5,630 nucleotides of DNA from Prevotellaceae bacterium (GTDB lineage: Bacteria; Bacteroidota; Bacteroidia; Bacteroidales; Bacteroidaceae), in assembly GCA_021204715.1 (NCBI GenBank), contig JAJPYW010000171.1, positions 1 through 5,630 on the forward strand, written 5' to 3'. How positions within the stretch are numbered: position 1 is the first letter of the stretch; the number at the start of each line of letters is the position of its first letter. The notes beneath the pieces are model-generated. The model ran no database searches and was not told the DNA's origin. It was given only the letters and a program-made list of their open reading frames with translations. Positions 1-5,630 of this stretch are shown here, in pieces. The position numbers were made by a program, and so were the translations under genes.

Positions 1-1
1 A

Positions 2-1450
<1,449 letters not shown>

Positions 1451-1480
1451 TTATGTTAATAGTCTGTTTCTATTTATTCT

Positions 1481-1488
1481 CCAATATA
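1481..1488 (-). promoter_or_regulatory. Possible -7 box for the pyruvate:ferredoxin oxidoreductase gene
   Basis: On the minus strand this reads TATATTGG, one mismatch from the Bacteroides -7 consensus TAnnTTTG. It would put the transcript start near 1475 and give an AT-rich leader of about 43 bases. No good TTTG box lies 19-21 bases upstream, where only a GCTG-like match is seen, so the call is weak. The 105-base gap to the upstream ATPase gene makes a separate promoter plausible. Confidence 0.28.
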
Positions 1489-1529
1489 TCTCTTCTTTAT
1501 CTCTATGGTCAGCAGCCTTTCCTTCCTTC

Positions 1530-1551
1530 GGATTCCTTCAATAAAGGAACC
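1530..1551 (-). repeat. Imperfect hairpin overlapping the stop codon of the ATPase gene
   Basis: Bases 1530-1538 and 1544-1551 pair as an 8-bp stem with one bulged base and a 5-base loop. The stem and loop cover the TGA stop at 1538-1540. Its position at the 3' end of a gene suggests an end-of-transcript structure. However, the RNA continues into a purine-rich stretch rather than a run of U, so it is not a standard intrinsic terminator. It may only be a stabilising hairpin or chance pairing. Confidence 0.3.
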
Positions 1552-2716
1552 CGGTCAGCCAAAGGGGAATGACGTTCTCCTTGCCCGTGTCCGCGCCGTG
1601 CAGCGTGTATATCACGTCGGTATGTTCCTTGACGGCTTGCGGGGTGGCGCACACTTTCAGCGGCAGGTGTCCGTCTACAAGAAACGGCGCGTCTTTGTCG
1701 CCTTTGCTCACCGTGTGGTCCTTCCACAGGGTGTTTACCAAGAAGCTCTCCAACACTTGCTGCAGTTCCGCCTTGAAAGGGTAGATGGAGTACATCAAGT
1801 TGGGGTTGTGCATCATGATGCGCGAGGGCTTCTTGGGGAATGTCTCCCTTTCGGGATAAATCATGTTGATGAGGCGCGCCTCGGCCAAGTACTTGATGTA
1901 GTTCATCACCGTGGCCCGCGATGTCTCTATCTCGCCGGCCAAGCGGCTCACGTTGGGTGTCTTCGGGGCGCTTACCGACAACAAGTAGAGCAGCTTCTTG
2001 ATTTTGGGCAGGTACTTCAACTCTATCTGTTTAATCAGCAAAATGTCCACCTCCACCATCATGTTCATGGTCTTGAGCAGGTTCTCTGAAAAGTTGCGCT
2101 TCTCCAAGAAGAAGGGGTAGAAGCCGTGGTGCAGGTAGTCTTGGAAATACTCCCCGGGACGCACCTTGGCCAAGATGCCTTGCGCTATCTGCCGGTGGTT
2201 CTCCAACAGTTCATCCAATGTATAGGCGCGGAACTTCATGCCCGTGTGCAAGTTCAAGAATTCCCGGAAAGAGAAGCCGCGCAGGTTGTAGCTCTTCACG
2301 CAGCCGCACAGCTCGGGATTCTCCTCGTTGAGCTTCATTACCGACGAGCCGGTAAAGACAATCTTCAAGTCGGGGTAGTGGTCGTGGCACGCGCGCAACT
2401 CACGGCTCCAGTCGGGATATTTGAACACTTGGTCTATCAGCAACACCTTTCCGCCACGCCGCCTGAACTCGCCCGCGAACTCCACAATGCCATGGCCGGC
2501 AAAGTAGAAGTTGTTCATGTTGATGTACAGGCAGGAACGGTCGGTGCCGTAGCGCTCTTTGGCATATTGCAGCAGGAAAGTGGTCTTGCCCACACCGCGC
2601 GTGCCCTTGATGCCTATGAGCCGGTCGTTCCAATCTATCTCGTCCATGAGATAGCGGCGTACCGGGGCGTTGGCGTGCTCCACCAAGTAGGCGTGTGTGC
2701 GGTAAAAGGCTTCCAT
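1538..2716 (-). CDS. AAA_14/DUF4143-family ATP-binding protein with Walker B Glu-to-Gln change
   Basis: This is a 392-residue cytoplasmic protein of the AAA_14 plus DUF4143 architecture, a family common in Bacteroidota whose cellular role is not established. The Walker A P-loop is at 38-46 (GTRGVGKTT). The Walker B strand is at 91-96 (VLLIDQ), followed by the family-typical KYPDWSREL. A sensor-1-like segment, IVFTGSS, is at 119-125. Residues 237-286 look like a winged helix (LLYLLSVSAPKTP, then SRLAGEIETSRATVMNYIKYL), and the tail to 392 corresponds to the DUF4143 end. Two things are odd. The acidic residue that normally follows the Walker B aspartate is Gln96. The ExK-like signature of the nuclease-type fold in the tail is degenerate (FLVDGHLPLKV). 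The ATG at 2716 is the first plausible start and follows an A-rich, SD-less leader. It lies 34 bases after the hydrolase gene but seems to have its own promoter. The family call is firm; the function is unknown. Confidence 0.88.
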   Translation of the reverse strand: MEAFYRTHAYLVEHANAPVRRYLMDEIDWNDRLIGIKGTRGVGKTTFLLQYAKERYGTDRSCLYINMNNFYFAGHGIVEFAGEFRRRGGKVLLIDQVFKYPDWSRELRACHDHYPDLKIVFTGSSVMKLNEENPELCGCVKSYNLRGFSFREFLNLHTGMKFRAYTLDELLENHRQIAQGILAKVRPGEYFQDYLHHGFYPFFLEKRNFSENLLKTMNMMVEVDILLIKQIELKYLPKIKKLLYLLSVSAPKTPNVSRLAGEIETSRATVMNYIKYLAEARLINMIYPERETFPKKPSRIMMHNPNLMYSIYPFKAELQQVLESFLVNTLWKDHTVSKGDKDAPFLVDGHLPLKVCATPQAVKEHTDVIYTLHGADTGKENVIPLWLTGFLY

Positions 2717-2738
2717 GCTTTTTTTAGATTAGTGGCGA

Positions 2739-2771
2739 CAAATATAGCGATTATTTTGCATAGTTGGCAAC
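2739..2771 (-). promoter_or_regulatory. Bacteroides-type promoter for the ATPase gene
   Basis: On the minus strand, TATATTTG (2746-2739) matches the -7 consensus TAnnTTTG exactly. GTTG (2771-2768) is a three-of-four match to the -33 TTTG box, 21 bases upstream. The predicted transcript start near 2733 gives a leader of about 17 bases ending in an A-run before the ATG at 2716. The -33 box lies inside the last codons of the upstream hydrolase gene. The call rests on consensus and spacing only. Confidence 0.58.
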
Positions 2772-4436
2772 CGGAGATAGCAAAATATTGCTAACTGAAG
2801 CACTTTCGTTTCCATACCGGTCGACGGCTGTAACCGTAATGTAGCACCTTCTCAGCCAAGGAAACAAAGGGGCGTAGACGAACTCGGTTCCCGTTATCTT
2901 TTGCGCCACGATGTTGGCCGGATTGCCGGTGTCTACCGGGCATGTATCCGAAGCGTAGACCACGTAAGTGGGGGTGCTCCGGGTGTCGTTGTCGGTAGAG
3001 GGCTGCCACGAGATTCTCCAGTAACCGTCGGCCACCGCTTCGGCTTCAAGTCCGGCGGGCGCGGCGGGCGGCTCGTTGTCTATCCACGTCATGGGCGGTT
3101 GCAAGGCGGGCGTGTTATAGTAAAAGGTGCCCAAAAGGTCGTAGAGCCCTTGCGTGTTCTGCATCAAGTACTGCGCGCGGTAAAAGGCGGCGCCCGCCAC
3201 GCCTTCCTGCCTTAGGAAGTTCATCTGCCGTTCTATCTCGTCGATGGTCCAGTTCCCCTCCTTGGGGTCCAAGAAGTAGACGCCCAAGCCGGGAATTACC
3301 TGCCTTCCCCCGCTGTGTTCCTGCCAGTCGAGCACGAAAGGGTAGAAGTTGTTGCCGCGGAAATAGAGCATGGGGTAGATTTGGTCTTGTATGCCCTCCC
3401 GCATCCACGCCTGCACGTCTTGGTACACGGCGTGCAGGGCGTTCCAGCCGCGCGAGGGATAGCGGGTGGTGTCCTTGTACTTCCCCACGGGGCAGGTGCT
3501 CACCTTCACCCACGGCTTCAACGCCTTTACACCATTATATATATAGCGCACGATGTCGGTGAGGTTGTCCTGCCGCCACTGCTCCAACGTGCGTCCGTTG
3601 CCATACTTCTTGAACTGGGCGTTGTCGGGGAAGCGCGCGTGTTCGGGGTAGCGCAGGTAGTCGAAGTGCACCCCGTCCAAGTCGTAGTTCGTCACCATTT
3701 CACGAACCAATTCCATGAGGTACTCCTTGGTCTGGGGATGGCCTGGATTCAAGAAGTATTGCCGTTTGTAGGCAATGCAGATGGCGGGCCTCAGCCGGGT
3801 GACCGACGCCTTTCCCAAGGAGCTTACGTGCTTGCTGTTGCCCAAGGGAATGCTCACAATCCACGCATGGCACTCCATGCCCCGTTTGTGGCACTCCTCG
3901 ATGGCGAAGGCAAGCGGATCGTAACCGGGCGAGGCGCCCGTCTTGCCCGTCAAGAGGGCATTGTAAGGCTCCATGGCAGACTGATAAAACACGTCGCCCC
4001 GTGTGCGCGCTTGGAACAGCACGGTGTTGAAGTTGGCCGCTTTCAGCTTGTCCAAGATGTCGGTGAGTTCCTCCTGCTGCTTGCGCATGCTTTCCGTCGT
4101 GGTGGCGCGGGTGCGCGGCCAGTCGAGTCCGTAGGCAGAGGTAATCCATGCGGCGCGCACTTCATATTTGGGCGCTTGACGGGTAAACAACGTGTCGTTT
4201 ACATTAGATACACCGTCCGTGTCCGTTTCATATCCGTATGTCAGTCCCGTCGGCAAGCTGTGGGTTACAGGATATACACCGGCCGTGTCCGTCCCGTACC
4301 CCAAAGCCTGCCCTGTCGCCAAGGTGTCGCCTGTATTGTATATACTTGCCGTGCTTGCTTCGTCTATGGGCGCCGACGCCGTGGCAAACGGCGGGAACAA
4401 GCCCGATAACAGCAGGATAGCGGATGTAAGTTTCAT
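2751..4436 (-). CDS. Secreted GHL10-family (PF02638-type) glycoside hydrolase with fibronectin type III domain
   Basis: This 561-residue protein resembles the GHL10 'family 10 glycosylhydrolase-like' group, which includes E. coli DigH (YddW), a hydrolase of peptide-free peptidoglycan glycans. A signal peptide spans about 1-22 (hydrophobic run AILLLSGLF, likely cleavage after ATASA). There is no lipobox cysteine, so a soluble periplasmic or exported form is expected rather than a lipoprotein. Residues 32-97 are a threonine- and glycine-rich linker of 22-residue repeats running into the catalytic domain at EVRAAWIT (92-99). The TIM-barrel-like domain (about 92-445) carries FNTVLFQARTRGDVFY (136-151) and the hallmark DGVHFDYLRYP (254-264), with aspartates 254 and 259. 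A fibronectin type III domain fills about 456-555 (PPAAPAGL, then YITVTAVDRYGNES). The ATG at 4436 is chosen because the signal peptide starts there. The gene is divergent from cstA. The fold is confident; the substrate is inferred from the family. Confidence 0.9.
   Translation of the reverse strand: MKLTSAILLLSGLFPPFATASAPIDEASTASIYNTGDTLATGQALGYGTDTAGVYPVTHSLPTGLTYGYETDTDGVSNVNDTLFTRQAPKYEVRAAWITSAYGLDWPRTRATTTESMRKQQEELTDILDKLKAANFNTVLFQARTRGDVFYQSAMEPYNALLTGKTGASPGYDPLAFAIEECHKRGMECHAWIVSIPLGNSKHVSSLGKASVTRLRPAICIAYKRQYFLNPGHPQTKEYLMELVREMVTNYDLDGVHFDYLRYPEHARFPDNAQFKKYGNGRTLEQWRQDNLTDIVRYIYNGVKALKPWVKVSTCPVGKYKDTTRYPSRGWNALHAVYQDVQAWMREGIQDQIYPMLYFRGNNFYPFVLDWQEHSGGRQVIPGLGVYFLDPKEGNWTIDEIERQMNFLRQEGVAGAAFYRAQYLMQNTQGLYDLLGTFYYNTPALQPPMTWIDNEPPAAPAGLEAEAVADGYWRISWQPSTDNDTRSTPTYVVYASDTCPVDTGNPANIVAQKITGTEFVYAPLFPWLRRCYITVTAVDRYGNESASVSNILLSPVANYAK
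4146..4343 (-). repeat. 66-base (22-residue) tandem repeat in the hydrolase linker, about 2.5-3 units
   Basis: Unit 1 is bases 4278-4343 (residues 32-53), unit 2 is 4212-4277 (54-75) and a decayed unit 3 is 4146-4211 (76-97). Units 1 and 2 agree at 43 of 66 bases by hand alignment, including 14 of 15 at one end. At protein level they share the frame Y-x5-SL/TL-x-TG-x3-GY-x-TDT-x-G. Unit 3 keeps DTL, T, QA and Y and then merges into the start of the catalytic domain. This looks like an internal duplication that lengthened the spacer between signal peptide and enzyme domain. Confidence 0.75.
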
Positions 4437-4468
4437 GCAGAATCGTCTTTTAACTTTAATTGTGTCTC

Positions 4469-4476
4469 TATTTTTG
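4469..4476 (+). promoter_or_regulatory. Alternative distal -7 box for cstA
   Basis: TATTTTTG matches the TAnnTTTG consensus exactly, but I see no convincing TTTG at the right distance upstream. Use of this box would give a leader of about 80 bases that includes most of the inverted repeat region. It also overlaps the left arm of the candidate operator. It is less likely than the proximal promoter. Confidence 0.22.
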
Positions 4477-4494
4477 CGGTGAAGGTACGCAAAA
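4472..4494. promoter_or_regulatory. Perfect inverted repeat TTTTGCG-N9-CGCAAAA, candidate operator
   Basis: The arms are bases 4472-4478 and 4488-4494, with a 9-base spacer. The site lies in the 125-base gap between the divergent hydrolase and cstA genes. Two more TTTTGC copies follow at 4513-4518 and 4533-4538, spaced about 41 and 20 bases from the first, roughly whole helical turns. A dimeric regulator acting on one or both promoters is a reasonable reading. No regulator is identified, and TTTG is also part of the promoter consensus in this phylum. Confidence 0.4.
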
Positions 4495-4505
4495 CATTCC
4501 GTATT

Positions 4506-4537
4506 CTTGCGCTTTTGCAGGGAAACTCTTACTTTTG
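4506..4537 (+). promoter_or_regulatory. Bacteroides-type promoter proximal to cstA
   Basis: TACTTTTG (4530-4537) matches the -7 consensus TAnnTTTG exactly. CTTG (4506-4509) is a three-of-four match to the -33 TTTG box with 20 bases between them; a full TTTG at 4514-4517 is too close to serve. The predicted start near 4544 gives a leader of about 18 bases, AT-rich and without Shine-Dalgarno. Two TTTTGC copies lie on or beside the promoter elements. Confidence 0.5.
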
Positions 4538-4561
4538 CAAGTGCTAAAATAATAACGTACC

Positions 4562-5630
4562 ATGATATCTTTTACGCTGTGCCTGCTGGCGTTGATTGCA
4601 GGCTATTTCATTTACGGGCGTTTCATAGAGCGCGTTTTCGGTCCCGATGACCGCAAGACACCCGCACTGACCAAGGCCGACGGTGTGGACTTCATACCGC
4701 TGCCCACGTGGAAAATCTTTATGATACAGTTCCTGAACATCGCCGGATTAGGCCCCATCTTCGGTGCCATACTCGGCGCCAAGTTCGGCACCGCGTCCTA
4801 TCTCTGGATTGTATTGGGCTCCATCTTCGCCGGGGCCGTGCACGATTACTTCTCGGGCATGCTCTCCATGCGTCACGGCGGCGAAAGCCTGCCCGAGCTC
4901 ATTGGCCGCTACTTGGGGCTCACTACCAAGCAAGTGATGTGCGCTTTCTCCGTCTTGCTCATGATACTCTTGGGTTCCGTATTCGTGGCGGGGCCTGCCG
5001 GCTTGCTCGCCAAGCTGACGCCCGACGCCTTGGACACCACCTTCTGGATTATCGTCATCTTCGTGTACTACATCTTGGCCACCATGTTGCCCGTCGACAA
5101 GATTATCGGCAAGATATATCCCCTCTTCGCCATTGCCCTGCTCTTCATGGCGGTGGCCATCTTGGTGATGCTCTACGTGCGTCATCCCGCACTTCCCGAG
5201 CTGTGGCAAGGCCTGCAGAACACCCACCCGTCGGCCGCCGCGCTGCCCATCTTCCCCATTATGTTCGTGAGCATCGCCTGCGGCGCCATCAGCGGTTTCC
5301 ACGCCACGCAAAGTCCCCTCATGGCACGATGCTTGAAGAGCGAGCGTCACGGCCGCCCCATTTTCTACGGCGCCATGATTACCGAAGGCATCGTGGCCTT
5401 GATATGGGCCGCCGCCGCCACCTACTTCTACCACAACCACGGCATGGACGAGTCCAACGCCTCGGTCATTGTAGACGCCATTACCAAAGAGTGGTTGGGG
5501 CCGATAGGCGGCGTGCTGGCCGTGCTGGGTGTCATCGCCGCGCCCATTACCAGCGGCGACACCGCCTTCCGTTCGGGCCGTCTCATCGTGGCCGACTTCT
5601 TGAAATGGAACCAGAAAGAGATACGCAAGC
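4562..5630 (+). CDS. cstA: Carbon starvation protein CstA-family transporter, N-terminal part (runs off right edge)
   Basis: This is an inner-membrane carrier of the CstA family, whose E. coli members CstA and BtsT are linked to peptide and pyruvate uptake. The window holds 356 residues and the frame is still open at the edge. About eight hydrophobic segments are visible: near 2-19, 55-73, 80-96, 126-148, 160-178, 185-206, 228-247 and 268-289, with another starting near 314. Family hallmarks are NIAGLGPIFGAILGAKFG (59-76), GAVHDYFSGMLSMRHGGESL (91-110), FVSIACGAISGFHATQSP (235-252) and ITSGDTAFRSGRL (329-341). These correspond to the IAGAGP, GAVQDF, IACGAVSGFHA and DAGTRAGR regions of E. coli CstA. 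The loops look short, and the GDTAFRSGR motif comes early compared with the roughly 700-residue E. coli protein, which suggests the shorter form of the family. The ATG at 4562 is the first possible start because an in-frame TAA lies at 4553-4555. The substrate is not readable from the sequence. Confidence 0.93.
   Translation, partial: MISFTLCLLALIAGYFIYGRFIERVFGPDDRKTPALTKADGVDFIPLPTWKIFMIQFLNIAGLGPIFGAILGAKFGTASYLWIVLGSIFAGAVHDYFSGMLSMRHGGESLPELIGRYLGLTTKQVMCAFSVLLMILLGSVFVAGPAGLLAKLTPDALDTTFWIIVIFVYYILATMLPVDKIIGKIYPLFAIALLFMAVAILVMLYVRHPALPELWQGLQNTHPSAAALPIFPIMFVSIACGAISGFHATQSPLMARCLKSERHGRPIFYGAMITEGIVALIWAAAATYFYHNHGMDESNASVIVDAITKEWLGPIGGVLAVLGVIAAPITSGDTAFRSGRLIVADFLKWNQKEIRK

Noticed and set aside
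1538..2716. The ATPase as part of a defence island or toxin-antitoxin module
   Set aside because: Neighbours are housekeeping or envelope genes. There is no nuclease, methylase, reverse transcriptase or small partner gene next to it, and DUF4143 ATPases are often solitary.
2126..2794. 222-codon plus-strand frame opposite the ATPase gene and the gap
   Set aside because: It is antisense to the well-supported ATPase frame, has low-information composition, and crosses a good minus-strand promoter. It is a shadow frame.
4146..4343. Tandem repeat as a possible CRISPR array or non-coding repeat
   Set aside because: The units are in frame, contiguous without spacers, and translate to a consistent 22-residue pattern inside a signal-peptide-bearing protein.
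3315..4409. 364-codon plus-strand frame opposite the hydrolase gene
   Set aside because: The minus-strand frame has a signal peptide, GHL10 motifs and a fibronectin type III domain, while this frame has nothing recognisable and a Val/His/Gly-biased composition.
4748..5440. 230-codon minus-strand frame opposite cstA, rich in Gly, His and Glu
   Set aside because: It is the complement of membrane-segment codons of CstA. The composition is what antisense reading of such codons gives, and no start signal or domain is present.

Overview
The window looks like a chromosomal segment from a member of the Bacteroidota, most likely order Bacteroidales. The evidence is fourfold: starts without a Shine-Dalgarno sequence but with A/T-rich leaders; promoter elements of the Bacteroides type (TAnnTTTG, with a TTTG-like box about 20 bases upstream); a long single-chain pyruvate:ferredoxin oxidoreductase; and a free-standing AAA_14/DUF4143 ATPase of a kind that is abundant in this phylum. 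The coding DNA is moderately GC-rich and the gaps are AT-rich. I cannot name a genus from the sequence alone.

The layout is four genes, three on the minus strand and one on the plus strand. Bases 2-1432 (minus) encode the first 477 residues of pyruvate:ferredoxin oxidoreductase, which runs off the left edge. Bases 1538-2716 (minus) encode a 392-residue AAA_14/DUF4143 ATPase. Bases 2751-4436 (minus) encode a secreted 561-residue GHL10-type glycoside hydrolase with a repeat linker and a C-terminal fibronectin type III domain. Bases 4562-5630 (plus) encode the first 356 residues of a CstA-family transporter, which runs off the right edge. The gaps are 105, 34 and 125 bases. No RNA gene, CRISPR array, insertion sequence or attachment site was found.

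Functionally this is mostly ordinary core metabolism and envelope biology. PFOR oxidises pyruvate, CstA-type carriers import peptides or pyruvate, and GHL10 enzymes are linked to peptidoglycan turnover. The hydrolase and cstA are divergent and share a 125-base promoter region that contains four copies of TTTTGC, two of them forming a perfect inverted repeat. The ATPase appears to have its own promoter, part of which lies in the 3' end of the hydrolase gene.

I see no convincing new multi-gene system. The points most worth a second look are a Walker B Glu-to-Gln change in an otherwise intact ATPase, a 66-base tandem repeat that builds the hydrolase linker, and the TTTTGC cluster between the divergent genes.
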